Made by a program: the position numbers and the translations under genes | Assembly: GCF_001571065.1 (NCBI RefSeq) | Contig: NZ_BCSW01000010.1 | Location: 1-64,000 of the forward strand | Direction: 5' to 3' | Length of the DNA stretch: 64,000 nt | Origin: Dietzia cinnamea NBRC 102147 | Lineage (GTDB): Bacteria; Actinomycetota; Actinomycetes; Mycobacteriales; Mycobacteriaceae | The notes under the pieces: model-generated | Databases searched by the model: none | Told to the model about the DNA's origin: nothing | Seen by the model: the letters and a program-made list of their open reading frames with translations, nothing else | Part shown: positions 6,933 to 18,251 of the stretch, piece by piece | Layout of the letters: every line of letters starts with the position of its first letter | Position numbering within the stretch: the first letter of the stretch is position 1

Positions 6933-9567
6933 GGTGAATCCAGGTGTCCTTTCCGCCGCCTCCGCTCGAGGCGTTGACGACCATGGTGCCCGCCGGGGCC
7001 ACGCGCGTCAGTGCGACAGGCGGGGCCGTGGCGGCGATCTCTCCCCCCTCACCGTGCCGCAACATGACGAACGCCCGCATGTCCACGTGGCGACGCTGCA
7101 GTTCGCGGCCGTCGAACGTCGGCAGGGTGGACAGCGACTGCACCTCTTGCGCGACGAACCGGTCCCCGTGGCGGCGCAGCTCGTCCCGACGCTCGTCGAG
7201 CTCCCGGGGCGAGCATTCCGGGCCCACGGTGATGTCGGACCCGCCGTAGCCGTCGATCGGCTTGACGACCAGCTCGCCGAGCCGGTCGAGGACCTGTCGA
7301 CGCTGGTCCGGGTCGGCGCACAGGTACGTGTCGACCTGGCCGATGAGAGGCTTCTCGCCCAGGTAGAAGTCGATGATCTTGGGGACCATGGCGTAGATCG
7401 CCTTGTCGTCGGCGGCACCGTTGCCGGGCGCGTTGACCACGGCGACGCCGTGCTCCGCCATCGCGTTCAGAAGCCCACTGCGCAGCGCGGTGCCATCTGC
7501 GCCCGTAGAGGACAGGAGCATCTCCTCGTCCATACGGACGTAGAGCACGTCGATCTTCTGCCGCTCCCCGCCCTCGACCCGCCACAGGGCGGAGTCCTCG
7601 CACACCAGGTCCGAGGGCGTCACCAGGGTGCCACCGACCGCCTCCGTGACACTCTTGAGGTCGTACGCCTCGAGTTCGTCCTCGGCGACCACCACGCCGA
7701 TGGCGGGATCGTCGACCCCCTCGGGCGCGGCCGCCCGCAGGGTGTCGGTCAGCATCGCCAGCGCCTCGCGGGGGTCGTGGACCTCCGACCGCGCACCGAA
7801 CTCGGGGAAACCCTCGGCGATCCGGTCGCGCAGTGCGACCGCCATCGCCATCCCCCCGGGCATCCGCAGGTTGTCCTCGAGCACGATCCACTCGCCCGGC
7901 GCCGTGGAGACCAGGTCCACGCCACACACCGGGGCGTGGAGGACGCCCTCGGGCACCGCGCGTCCGGTGGGACGGAACCCCGGTGCGCGCTGGAGCGCCT
8001 CGGCGGGGACCACGCCGGCCCGGCTGATCTCGCCCGCCCCGTAGATGTCGCGCAGGAACATCTCCATCGCGCGCGCCCGCTGCTCGATGCCCGCAGAGAT
8101 CCGCGCCCATTGGTCAGCCGGGACGATCCGCGGGACGGAGTCCAGCGGGAAGACCTGCGGCTCGTCCTTGCCGTACACCTTGAGCGTGATGCCCATGGAG
8201 CGCAGCGTGTCGTCCACCTGCTCCTTACGCTCGCACAGGACCTCGGGGCCCATGTCGGACACGGACTTGAGCAGGTCCACGTACTCGGGCCGCGGGGTGC
8301 CGTCCTCGGAGATGGCCTCGTCGTGCACCTCCTCGGTGACCGCCTCCCCGAGCGGCGAGTAGGAGGCGAGCATGTGTCGCATCCCGCGGTCGTCGGCGGT
8401 GTCCCGGGGGCGGATCCGCTCGACGGTCTCGGCCAGCAGGACGGCGATCACGTCGCTGCGGCGTCCCCGTCGGCGGTGCGCCGCGCGTTGGCGGGTGGCC
8501 GAGGTCGCGGAACCGCGGACCCCGTCGAGCAGGTTCAGCACCAGGTCGAGTTCGCCTCCGGCCCGGAGGTGGTCGACGTGGTCGTCGACCAGTCCGGTGA
8601 GCACCTCGGTGGCGGGGCGGGGGCGCCCGGTCGCCACGTCCACGAGGTCCCCCTCGAGTCCGGAGCGTGCGGCGCGCCAGAACGCCGCGGCCAGCACGGC
8701 GTCGGAGGGTCCGTCCCACCCACCGGATCCGGAGTCCTGACCGGCGTCCCGTTCGGCGAGGACGCGGTCGACCGCCGCGCGGAACAGGGCGGCGACGACG
8801 ACGAGGGTGTCGATCGTGCTGCAGGAATCGCAGGCCACGAGTTCGATCCCGTCCCCGTCCCGGGCGGGGCGGACGTCGACCGCGATCCCCTCCCGTCCCG
8901 CGACCACGCCGGTGGCGACGATCTCGTCCTCGCAGGCGAGCGCCTCGTCGGCGGTGTCGGCGGCATAGGCGGGCAGGTGTGCGGGCGACCACTGGCTCTC
9001 GAAGTAGCGGGTGGAGGCGTACCCGGAATCGGTGCCGTCGGCCCAGTAGGGGGAACTCGCCGACAGTGCCAGCAGCACCGGCGCGAGGGCGGCGACCCGT
9101 CGGGCCGCGTACTGGGCCTCGTCGGCGTCGGCGGTCTCGACCACCACCCGGAAGCCGGCCGAGGCGCGGGTCTGCGACTCGCGGCCCGGCGCGGGGTGGG
9201 GGTCCTGCGGGGCGGGGTCGAACTCCACGCCGGGCGAGGCCAGCGACCCTGCCGCGACCACCCCGGTCCGCAGTCCGTTGGCGGCCTCCGCCAGGCGGGT
9301 CCGGTTGCGGCGGAGGGTGTCCCCGAGCTCGCCGAGCCCGGTGTGGGCGCCCGCGTCCGCGACCACGATCGCGCCGTGTTGCTCCGGCCGGACGTGGCCC
9401 TCCTGTCCCCGTTGCCCGGTGTCGCCGAGAGCGGCGAGCACCTCCGTTGCCCGCCGAACCGGTCGCCGGGTCCTCGTGTCGACGAGGTGGAGTTCCTCTT
9501 CGACTCTGATCCATCGCTGTGCGTCGGTCATCATTCCCACGCTAAGCGAACCCGGGCGAGCCCGCAC
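6925..9567 (-). CDS. Fused GCS2-type carboxylate-amine ligase / circularly permuted ATP-grasp protein (copy 1)
   Basis: This is an 880-residue two-ligase fusion. Residues about 20-390 resemble the YbdK/glutamate-cysteine-ligase type 2 fold (RVEEELHLVD at 21-30, LALSASSPYW.DGTDSGYAS). Residues about 430-880 are a circularly permuted ATP-grasp domain (GVDLVSTAPGEWIVLEDN, NAPGNGAADDKAIYA, ELVVKPIDGYGG with Lys769, RRHVDMRAF). Each domain type forms amide or peptide bonds with ATP. The usual His-x-His strand of YbdK proteins reads GFRVVVE here. It starts 31 bp after the paralogous gene and overlaps the S9 peptidase gene by 8 bp. Met12 or Met13 are alternative starts. The product is unknown. Confidence 0.85.
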   Translation of the reverse strand: MRARPGSLSVGMMTDAQRWIRVEEELHLVDTRTRRPVRRATEVLAALGDTGQRGQEGHVRPEQHGAIVVADAGAHTGLGELGDTLRRNRTRLAEAANGLRTGVVAAGSLASPGVEFDPAPQDPHPAPGRESQTRASAGFRVVVETADADEAQYAARRVAALAPVLLALSASSPYWADGTDSGYASTRYFESQWSPAHLPAYAADTADEALACEDEIVATGVVAGREGIAVDVRPARDGDGIELVACDSCSTIDTLVVVAALFRAAVDRVLAERDAGQDSGSGGWDGPSDAVLAAAFWRAARSGLEGDLVDVATGRPRPATEVLTGLVDDHVDHLRAGGELDLVLNLLDGVRGSATSATRQRAAHRRRGRRSDVIAVLLAETVERIRPRDTADDRGMRHMLASYSPLGEAVTEEVHDEAISEDGTPRPEYVDLLKSVSDMGPEVLCERKEQVDDTLRSMGITLKVYGKDEPQVFPLDSVPRIVPADQWARISAGIEQRARAMEMFLRDIYGAGEISRAGVVPAEALQRAPGFRPTGRAVPEGVLHAPVCGVDLVSTAPGEWIVLEDNLRMPGGMAMAVALRDRIAEGFPEFGARSEVHDPREALAMLTDTLRAAAPEGVDDPAIGVVVAEDELEAYDLKSVTEAVGGTLVTPSDLVCEDSALWRVEGGERQKIDVLYVRMDEEMLLSSTGADGTALRSGLLNAMAEHGVAVVNAPGNGAADDKAIYAMVPKIIDFYLGEKPLIGQVDTYLCADPDQRRQVLDRLGELVVKPIDGYGGSDITVGPECSPRELDERRDELRRHGDRFVAQEVQSLSTLPTFDGRELQRRHVDMRAFVMLRHGEGGEIAATAPPVALTRVAPAGTMVVNASSGGGGKDTWIHRA

Positions 9568-9598
9568 CCGCAGCAGCTCTCCGGGCCCGGCGCGGGGG

Positions 9599-12181
9599 TC
9601 ACCGCATGATCCACGTGTCCTTGCCGCCGCCGCCCCGCGAGGAGTTGACGATCATCGATCCCGCCGGCGCGACCCGGGTGAGCCCGGCCGGGACCGCGTG
9701 TGCGGTGGTCCTGCCCCCCTCGCGTCGGACGTGGGCGAACGCGCGGAGGTCCACGTGTCGGCGCTGCATCCGGGTGCCGTCGAAGGTCGGCAACGTGGAC
9801 AGGGGCACGACCTCCTGGGCGATGAACCCCTCCGGCCGGGTGAGCAGGTCCTCCCGGCGGGCGGCCAGCTCCGCCTCCGAGCACTCCGGCCCGATGGTGA
9901 TCCCGAGTCCGCCGTACCCGTCGATCGGCTTGACCACCAGCTCGCCGAGGCGGTCCAACACGAGGTCCCGCTGCGTCCGGTCGGCACACAGGTAGGTGGG
10001 GACCTGCTCGAGGATCGGGGTCTCCCCCAGGTAGAAGTCGATCATGGCGGGGACGGAGGCGTAGACGGCCTTGTCGTCGGCCACCCCGTTGCCGAGGGCG
10101 TTGGCGATGGTCAGCCGACCGGCGCCGAGCGCGTCCAGCAGCCCGTCGCGCAGCGGGATGCCGTCGTCGCCCGGCGAGCTGAGGAGCATGTCCTCGTCTA
10201 TCCGGGCGTACATGACATCCACCCGGTGCAGGTCGCGGCCCGCGCGATGGTGCAGCACCCCGTCCCGGAAGGTGAGCCGGTCTGGCGTGACCAGCGGCAG
10301 TCCGGTGCGCTGCGCGATGAGTCGGTGCTCGAACCAGGCCGAATCTGCCGACCCGGAGGAGACGACCGCGAGCTGCGGCTCGTCCCCGGCGGCCGGCGGG
10401 GCGGCCGCCTCGAGCGTCTCGCGGATCATGCCGAACGCCTCGTCCGGCGCGTGGAGATCGAACCCGCCCGTGAGGTCGCCGAACAGGGAGGTGGTCATCT
10501 GTCGCAGGGCGTGGGAGAAGGCGATCCCGGAGGGCACCCGGACGTTGTCCTCCAGCACGAACCACGTGCCGTCGTCCCCGCACACCAGGTCGATCCCGCA
10601 GATGTGCGCCCGCGTCCGACCCGGCCGCTGTACGCGTCCCGTGCTGCGGTGACCGGGGGCGCGGTCCAGGGACTCGGGCGTCATGTGCCCCGCGCGCACG
10701 AACTCGCGCTGGCCGTAGATGTCGTCGAGGAAGGCGTCCAGGGCGCGGGCGCGCTGCTCCGTGCCGGCGGCCAGCACCCGCCACACTTCGGGCGAGATGA
10801 TGCGGGGTACGAAGTCCATGGGGAACGCCTGGGGCCGCTCCTGTCCGGTGACCCGGAACGTCACCCCGGCCACCGAGGCCTCCTTCTCCGCCGTCACCTG
10901 TCGCGACCGGAGCCGCACGGTGCCCGCCCGGTCCAGGGCCGACATCACGGGAGCGTAGGCCTCACGGGGGGCACCCCCCTCCTCGACCGCCTCGTCCCAG
11001 CTCGGGTCGGCGTCGAGGCCCTCGATCGGTTCGTAGACGCCGAACAGTCGGGAGTGGGCGTCGGGGACCGCCGACCGGGGACCGCTGATCCCGGCGGTCT
11101 CCGCCGCGAGCAGGTCGACCACGTCGTGGGGGTGTCCCCGCCGACGGAGGGCCTGGCGCTGCCGGAACGCACTGCTGCCGTTGTAGAGCGCGTTGTCGAG
11201 GAGGGTGCGCACGGTGTCGAGGTCGCCCGAGCGGCTCAACTCGCCGGTCAGGGACTCCACCAGATCCGAGACGACGTCGGTGGCGGGCCGGGCCCGGAAG
11301 GTGACGGGGTCCACGAGATCACCCTCGAGGCCCGACCGGGCCGCGCGCCACAGGGCTGCCCGCAGCCTCGTCTCGGCGGGGGCCGCCGACCCGGCGCCGT
11401 CGGCGACGGCGGTCGCCTCGCGTTCGACGAGGGCCCGGAACAGGGCGGCGGCCAGAACGGTGGCGTCGGCGGAGGGACAGGCGTCGCCCACCTGCAGCTC
11501 CACGGACCGCCGGTCGGCCCCGGGCTGCACACCGAAGTCCACCATCGACGCATCGACGACCACCCCGCTGGCCACGAGGTCGGCCACCAGCTCGTCGTAC
11601 TCGGCGGCCGAGCACACGCCCGCCACGGGCGCCGCCGTGGGCCACTGCGAGGCCGCCACCGAGCGGCAACTCGCGTAGCCGGAGTCCGACCCGTCCCTCA
11701 GGAAGGGCGAGCTCGCCGTGAGCGCGAGGAACACCGGCAGGTACGGAGCGATCCGGCAGGACACCGCGACCGCCTCGTCTGCGCCATGGGCCTCCACCCG
11801 GATCCGGACGCCACAGTAGATCTGATCCCGGGCCAGGTACTCGTAGTCGGCCAGGAGTCGACGAGTCCTCGGCGTCTCGTCGACGAGGGCGGACCCGGGG
11901 GGCACGAGCGGGACGGCCCCGGCGGCGACCACCGCCAGCCCGAGCTCGGCCCCCGCCCCGTTGAGCCCCGCCCGCTCCGCGCGGAGGGCCGACCGCAGCT
12001 CCGTCGCGGACCCGGCAGGGGCGGTCGCGGCGCGGATGACGCAGTTGCGCAGTTCCTCTCCCGCGCCACCTCCACCCCGCAGGGCCAGCAGCTCCGCCGC
12101 CCGGGGCGTCAACTCCCTGCTCGCGGTGTCGAGGACGTGCAGGTCCTCTTCGACGACCATCGACCTCAACACTGCTTCCAT
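9599..12181 (-). CDS. Fused GCS2-type carboxylate-amine ligase / circularly permuted ATP-grasp protein (copy 2)
   Basis: The 860-residue paralogue has the same architecture as the following gene. The N-terminal GCS2-like domain shows VVEEDLHVLD and YCGVRIRVEAHGADEA, where YbdK proteins have CGLHVHVG, so both histidines are arginines (126 and 128). It also has LALTASSPFLRDGSDSGYAS. The C-terminal permuted ATP-grasp domain shows GIDLVCGDDGTWFVLEDNVRVPSG, NALGNGVADDKAVYA, ELVVKPIDGYGG and RRHVDLRAF. It heads the operon: ligase, ligase, S9 peptidase, M20 hydrolase. An alternative start is Met8 (12160). The two copies have clearly diverged, so they may take different substrates. Confidence 0.85.
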   Translation of the reverse strand: MEAVLRSMVVEEDLHVLDTASRELTPRAAELLALRGGGGAGEELRNCVIRAATAPAGSATELRSALRAERAGLNGAGAELGLAVVAAGAVPLVPPGSALVDETPRTRRLLADYEYLARDQIYCGVRIRVEAHGADEAVAVSCRIAPYLPVFLALTASSPFLRDGSDSGYASCRSVAASQWPTAAPVAGVCSAAEYDELVADLVASGVVVDASMVDFGVQPGADRRSVELQVGDACPSADATVLAAALFRALVEREATAVADGAGSAAPAETRLRAALWRAARSGLEGDLVDPVTFRARPATDVVSDLVESLTGELSRSGDLDTVRTLLDNALYNGSSAFRQRQALRRRGHPHDVVDLLAAETAGISGPRSAVPDAHSRLFGVYEPIEGLDADPSWDEAVEEGGAPREAYAPVMSALDRAGTVRLRSRQVTAEKEASVAGVTFRVTGQERPQAFPMDFVPRIISPEVWRVLAAGTEQRARALDAFLDDIYGQREFVRAGHMTPESLDRAPGHRSTGRVQRPGRTRAHICGIDLVCGDDGTWFVLEDNVRVPSGIAFSHALRQMTTSLFGDLTGGFDLHAPDEAFGMIRETLEAAAPPAAGDEPQLAVVSSGSADSAWFEHRLIAQRTGLPLVTPDRLTFRDGVLHHRAGRDLHRVDVMYARIDEDMLLSSPGDDGIPLRDGLLDALGAGRLTIANALGNGVADDKAVYASVPAMIDFYLGETPILEQVPTYLCADRTQRDLVLDRLGELVVKPIDGYGGLGITIGPECSEAELAARREDLLTRPEGFIAQEVVPLSTLPTFDGTRMQRRHVDLRAFAHVRREGGRTTAHAVPAGLTRVAPAGSMIVNSSRGGGGKDTWIMR

Positions 12182-12255
12182 AAAGGAAGTGTAGGGCCGG
12201 GGGGGCGGAGTTCACATCCGGTCGGATTGTGGGATGGGTCTCATCGGATCCGGGT

Positions 12256-13056
12256 TCAGCGCGCCTTCCATACCGGGGCACGCTTCTCCGCGAACGCCCT
12301 CGGGCCCTCCGCCGCGTCCTCGGAGGTCATGACGGTGATCATCTCCGTGTCATTGACCTTCCACTGGTCGACCTCCGCCGGACGCCCGCCGTCGGTGATA
12401 CCGAGCGCGACCCGCTTGGTCCCCTGGACCGCCAGCGGCGCGTTGGCGGCGATGGTCCCGGCGAGCTCGAGCGCGGTGTCGAGCAGCCGGTCGGCCGGGA
12501 CGACGTGGTTGATCAGGTGCAGGTCGAGCGCCCGCCCGGCGGTGATCGGCTCGCCGGTGAGCATCATCTCCATGGCCACCCGGTGGGGCAGCTGGGCCGG
12601 CAGCCGGAACGCGCCACCGGCGGCGGCGATGAGCCCACGCCGCACCTCCGGCAGACCGAACACCGCGTGGTCGGCGGCCACCACGAGGTCGCAGGCCAGG
12701 GCGATCTCGCAGCCCCCACCCAGTGCGGTGCCGTTGACCGCGCCGATCACGGGGACCGAGACGTACTGCTGCATCATCCCCGCGAATCCCCACCACCGGT
12801 TCTCGACCGGGAAGATGTCCTCACCCCGGGAGATGGCCTTGAGGTCGGCGCCCGCACAGAACGACCGCTCTCCCGCGCCGGTGATCACCACGACCCGGAT
12901 CTCGGGATCGGTGTCCGCCTCGTGCAGCGCGTTGCCCAGCAGCGTGCTGACCTCGCCGTTGACGGCGTTGCGGGCCTCCGGGCGGTCGAGGGTGACGAGT
13001 AGGACGTGGTCCCGGCGCTCGGTACGGACGGCGGGACGGTTCTCGGTTGACGTCAT
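12256..13056 (-). CDS. Enoyl-CoA hydratase/isomerase (crotonase family)
   Basis: The 266-residue crotonase-fold protein shows the oxyanion-hole segments RSFCAGADLKAI and GTALGGGCEIALACDLVVA. The glutamate positions used by hydratases are near GLPEVRRGLIAAAGG. It would hydrate 2-enoyl-CoAs during acyl-CoA degradation in the cytosol. It is a single gene lying between the ligase/peptidase operon and the GntR regulator gene. The exact substrate cannot be read from the sequence. Confidence 0.88.
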   Translation of the reverse strand: MTSTENRPAVRTERRDHVLLVTLDRPEARNAVNGEVSTLLGNALHEADTDPEIRVVVITGAGERSFCAGADLKAISRGEDIFPVENRWWGFAGMMQQYVSVPVIGAVNGTALGGGCEIALACDLVVAADHAVFGLPEVRRGLIAAAGGAFRLPAQLPHRVAMEMMLTGEPITAGRALDLHLINHVVPADRLLDTALELAGTIAANAPLAVQGTKRVALGITDGGRPAEVDQWKVNDTEMITVMTSEDAAEGPRAFAEKRAPVWKAR

Positions 13057-13421
13057 GGGCCCAGTCTCGCCCGGCGGTGGCTGCCACGCAGCCCCTCCGC
13101 GCTATTCGGCCCTCTCCGCAGGAAGGTTCGTGCGGATGTCCGCGCATCGCACGCTCGAGTGGCACGGCCGACGTCGCTGCGCGTAAACGCATCCTTCCCC
13201 TCGGCCGGTCCCGGTGCGGGCGGGCCCAGGCGCCCCGCCGGTCGGGCACCGTGCCCCGCCGGTCGGGCTCCATGTCGCGGGTCGGGGGCGCCACTCGCGG
13301 GTCGCCGACGGTCGCCGCGGGGCCACCGCCGAACTGTCGCCGATTCCGACCCGCGCTGCAGCGCCCCGAGGAGACGGGCCGGTCGAGGGTTGTCATAACC
13401 GAAACGAAGGCGAGCGAGAGA

Positions 13422-13437
13422 TGTTTCACGTGAACCC
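13422..13437. promoter_or_regulatory. parS-like palindrome (candidate ParB binding site)
   Basis: TGTTTCACGTGAACCC matches the conserved ParB site TGTTTCACGTGAAACA at 14 of 16 positions, with the central TTCACGTGAA intact. parS sites normally cluster around the chromosome origin. One imperfect copy is suggestive only. Confidence 0.45.
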
Positions 13438-13489
13438 TTCTCGGCGGTGGGTGGATGCCCCGCCCCCGGCGAGGTAGTGTGAGCCACTA

Positions 13490-13501
13490 CAGATATATTT
13501 G
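13490..13501. promoter_or_regulatory. Candidate operator of the GntR regulator (own promoter)
   Basis: CAGATATATTTG, followed by AT, lies upstream of the regulator start. It matches the palindromic core CANATATATNTG found again at 18059-18070 and 20857-20868, in front of the neighbouring catabolic operons. Such an AT-rich palindrome stands out in this G+C-rich sequence. It suggests autoregulation. Confidence 0.6.
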
Positions 13502-13565
13502 ATTTAGATCATCGGTCTCGGCGCTCCGGGTGGGTGCCCTTCTCTCGTGGAATGAGGTGGCGGAC

Positions 13566-14267
13566 GTGGCCCCCACACGACTCGGCCAGCGCCCGCAGCT
13601 CTCCGAGGAGGTCGCCGACCACGTGCGGACTCGGATCATGAGCGGCGATGTCCGCCCGGGGTCCTTCATCCGGCTCGACGAGACCGCCTCCGCACTCGGG
13701 GTGAGCGTGACCCCGGTCCGGGAGGCACTACTCACCCTGCGCGGCGAGGGCCTCGTCGATCTGGTGCCGCGGCGCGGCTACCTGGTCTCGCCGATGAGCC
13801 GCCAGGACATCGAGGACATCTTCTGGCTCCAAGCGGAACTCTCCAAGCGCATCGTCGACCGGGCCATCACCCGCTACGACGCGGAAACTCTCGAGTTCCA
13901 CGGTCGTCTGATCGACGAATTCGAGAAGGCATCCGCGTCAGATGACACCGACGGCGTGGTGCACGCCCAGTACGCGATCCACCGGTGCCTCAACCGGGCT
14001 TCCCGCTCGGACAAGCTGTCCCGGTTCCTGTCCAACGCCGCCCGCTACATGCCCTACCGGCTGTACGCGGACGACCCCGAGTGGCGTGCGGGCGCACTGA
14101 CGGACAACCGCCGCATGCTCGAGGCGCTGCGTGACGGCGACGTCGAGACGGCCCACGAAGTGGTGGACGCCGAGTTCACCGGTGGCGCGAGTCTGCTCAT
14201 CGCCCATCTCGAGCGAGCGGGCGTGTGGGACGACGAGCGCGCACCGGAACTCGACCCCGAGCACTGA
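13566..14267 (+). CDS. GntR-family transcriptional regulator (FadR/FCD subfamily)
   Basis: The protein has about 233 residues. The N-terminal winged helix is EEVADHVRTRIMSGDVRPGSFIRLDETASALGVSVTPVREALLTLRGEGLVDLVPRRGYLV with the family signature TPVREALL. An all-helical FCD-type ligand domain follows (DIEDIFWLQAELSKRIVDRAI, HRCLNRASRSDKLSRFL). The GTG at 13566 is chosen because GAGGTGG precedes it by five bases; GTG at 13530 would add 12 residues. It probably senses an acyl-CoA or related acid. The shared palindrome upstream of this gene and at two other promoters implies that it controls the surrounding catabolic genes. Confidence 0.87.
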   Translation: MAPTRLGQRPQLSEEVADHVRTRIMSGDVRPGSFIRLDETASALGVSVTPVREALLTLRGEGLVDLVPRRGYLVSPMSRQDIEDIFWLQAELSKRIVDRAITRYDAETLEFHGRLIDEFEKASASDDTDGVVHAQYAIHRCLNRASRSDKLSRFLSNAARYMPYRLYADDPEWRAGALTDNRRMLEALRDGDVETAHEVVDAEFTGGASLLIAHLERAGVWDDERAPELDPEH

Positions 14268-14355
14268 GTCCCACTTCAGTGATCGGTCCGTCCGCACTCT
14301 CCACCTCAGATCGGTTTGAACAGGATGCGGTGGGTGGCCGTCCGAACCGTCCGGG

Positions 14356-14383
14356 GGAGTTCGTCGGGCCGCGTGCGAACTCC
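14356..14383. terminator. Hairpin between convergent GntR and CoA-ligase genes
   Basis: GGAGTTCG (14356-14363) and CGAACTCC (14376-14383) form a perfect 8-bp stem with a 12-nt loop. There is no T tract, so termination is only a guess. The remaining 250-bp gap shows nothing else. Confidence 0.35.
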
Positions 14384-14520
14384 ACGGGATTCCGAGTTCA
14401 TCCCGGAACGGTCGCTGCAGGAAGCCGGTGGTCGCGCACCTGTGGATCCGGCCCGACGATAGAGCTGGTGAGCACTTCCCTGCTCTCCCGGAGTGGTCGG
14501 ACGGGAGCCGGGACACCAGC

Positions 14521-16104
14521 TCAGACGCCCACGGTGCCGTGCTCGGAACGCAGTGTGCCCTTGACGACCTTGCCGCTGGCGTTGCGGGGGAGTTCGTCGA
14601 CGTGGACCAGATGCTTGGGGAGCTTGAAGCCGGTGAGCTTGTCCCGCAGCCACTCGCTGAGCTCCTCGAGGGTGAGATCGGCAACGCCGTCCTCCACGTT
14701 CTGGGCGACCACTGCGACGGGGACCTCGCCCCACCTGTCGTCCTTGCGGCCGATCACCGCGACCTCGCGGATCCTCGGGTGCCCGGCGATGATGTTCTCC
14801 ACCTCGGCGCAGTAGATGTTCTCGCCGCCGGAGATGATCATGTCCTTCTTGCGGTCCACCACGTAGACGAAGCCCTCGTCGTCCATGCGGACCAGGTCGC
14901 CGGAGTGGAACCACCCGCCCTCGAAGGCCTCCGCCGTCTCCTTGGGCTTGTTCCAGTAGCCGGACATGGTGGTGGGACCGCGGTAGACGATCTCACCCGG
15001 GCCGACGAGCTCGCCGAAGGCGTCGACGACGCGGGCCTGGAGGGTGGGGATGACCTTGCCGACGGAGCCGATCTTGCGGATCGCGTCATCGCCGTCGAGG
15101 GCACAGGTGATGGGGCTCATCTCGGTCTGGCCGAACACCGCGCAGTTCAGGGCGTCCGGGAAGGTCTCGGCCATGGCGCGCAGGATCGTGTCGGTGGACG
15201 GGGCCGCGCCCCAGGAGATGGTGCGCAGCACCAGGCTGCGCGGGCGGGCCTGCTGCTCGGCACAGACGGCCTGCCACTGCACGGGGACGAGGAAGATGCT
15301 GGTGATGTGCTCGGCCTCGAGGGTGTCCAGGACCGCTGCGGGGTCGAAGGCCTGCAGCGGGTGGACCACCGTGACGCCGCCGAGTTGGAGGCTCGGCGCG
15401 ATCGAGCCGAGCGCCGCGATGTGGAACATCGGGGCGGCGCACAGTGCGCGCCCGTCCTCCTCGAACAGTCGGAACACCCGGATGCAGGTCAGGGACTGCG
15501 CCGTGAGGTTCTCGTAGGAGAGCATCGCGCCCTTGGGGCGACCCGTGGTGCCCGAGGTGTACATGATGAGCGCGGTGGAGTCCTCGGGGACGTCGACGGG
15601 CTCGTGCGGCTGGCCCTCCTCCGCGATCGCGTCCGCGTACGTGGTCTGGTCGGGCGTCCCCGGTTCACCGCCGATGACGATGTGGTGGCCCGGCTCCTCG
15701 CCCTGGGCGCGGATCGCGCCGACGAGCGGGGCGAGCATCGCGTCGGTGATGACGCCCTTCGGCGTGCAATCGCTGACCAGGTAGGCGAGCTCGCCGGGGG
15801 TGAGACGGAAGTTCACCGGGACCGCGATGGCACCCAGCTCGTTGATGCCCAGGACCGCCTCGACGAACTCCGGGTTGTTGAGCGTGATGAGCATGACCCG
15901 GTCGCCCCTGCCCACACCGCGGCGGGCCAACGCGTCGGCGAAGCGGTTGCTGCGGTCGTGCAGCTGGGACCACGTGGAGGTCTGGCCGAGGAACCGCAGC
16001 GCCTCGGCGTCGGGCTGCATCTCGGCGTGGGTGGCGACCCACGTGTTCCAGTTGTTGCGACGTGCCGCGTGGAGTTCGGCGATGGGATCCGTGGCGGTGG
16101 TCAT
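14521..16104 (-). CDS. AMP-dependent acyl-CoA synthetase (long/medium-chain fatty acid-CoA ligase type)
   Basis: This 527-residue ANL-superfamily ligase activates a carboxylic acid to its CoA thioester. It has the P-loop STALIMYTSGTTGRPKGAML, the A5 region FGQTEMSPITC, YRGPTTMSGYWNKPKETAEAF, the hinge SGDLVRMDDEGFVYVVDRKKDMIISGGENIYCAEVE, and the C-terminal lysine in NASGKVVKGTLR. The ATG at 16104 is chosen because AAAGG precedes it and the 46 residues upstream lack family similarity. It is the last gene of an operon starting with the nitronate-monooxygenase-like gene at 17941. Within the regulon it would activate the acid produced by the aldehyde dehydrogenase. Confidence 0.9.
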   Translation of the reverse strand: MTTATDPIAELHAARRNNWNTWVATHAEMQPDAEALRFLGQTSTWSQLHDRSNRFADALARRGVGRGDRVMLITLNNPEFVEAVLGINELGAIAVPVNFRLTPGELAYLVSDCTPKGVITDAMLAPLVGAIRAQGEEPGHHIVIGGEPGTPDQTTYADAIAEEGQPHEPVDVPEDSTALIMYTSGTTGRPKGAMLSYENLTAQSLTCIRVFRLFEEDGRALCAAPMFHIAALGSIAPSLQLGGVTVVHPLQAFDPAAVLDTLEAEHITSIFLVPVQWQAVCAEQQARPRSLVLRTISWGAAPSTDTILRAMAETFPDALNCAVFGQTEMSPITCALDGDDAIRKIGSVGKVIPTLQARVVDAFGELVGPGEIVYRGPTTMSGYWNKPKETAEAFEGGWFHSGDLVRMDDEGFVYVVDRKKDMIISGGENIYCAEVENIIAGHPRIREVAVIGRKDDRWGEVPVAVVAQNVEDGVADLTLEELSEWLRDKLTGFKLPKHLVHVDELPRNASGKVVKGTLRSEHGTVGV

Positions 16105-16163
16105 GATCTCGGCCTTTCGTAGGGCGGTGGGTGACGGGAGGGGCAGGTGACAGGAGGGACGGT

Positions 16164-18251
<2,088 letters not shown>

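Larger units (their letters stand above)
13057..13565. other. Intergenic region between crotonase and GntR genes
   Basis: About 500 bp with no supportable gene. It holds a 16-bp direct repeat GCCCCGCCGGTCGGGC (13232-13247 and 13253-13268, period 21), a parS-like palindrome (13422-13437) and an AT-rich operator-like palindrome (13490-13501). The last 60 bases must contain the promoter of the GntR gene. Confidence 0.6.

Noticed and set aside
6763-9609. Very long plus-strand open frames (also 9278-13186, 18153-21137 and 25649-28453)
   Set aside because: They lie antisense to clear genes, have no family motifs, and are rich in Arg, Gly, Pro and Val as expected for shadow frames in high-G+C DNA.
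13200-13330. Possible CRISPR-like repeats
   Set aside because: Only two adjacent 16-bp copies with a 5-bp spacer, and no cas genes; a simple duplication is enough.
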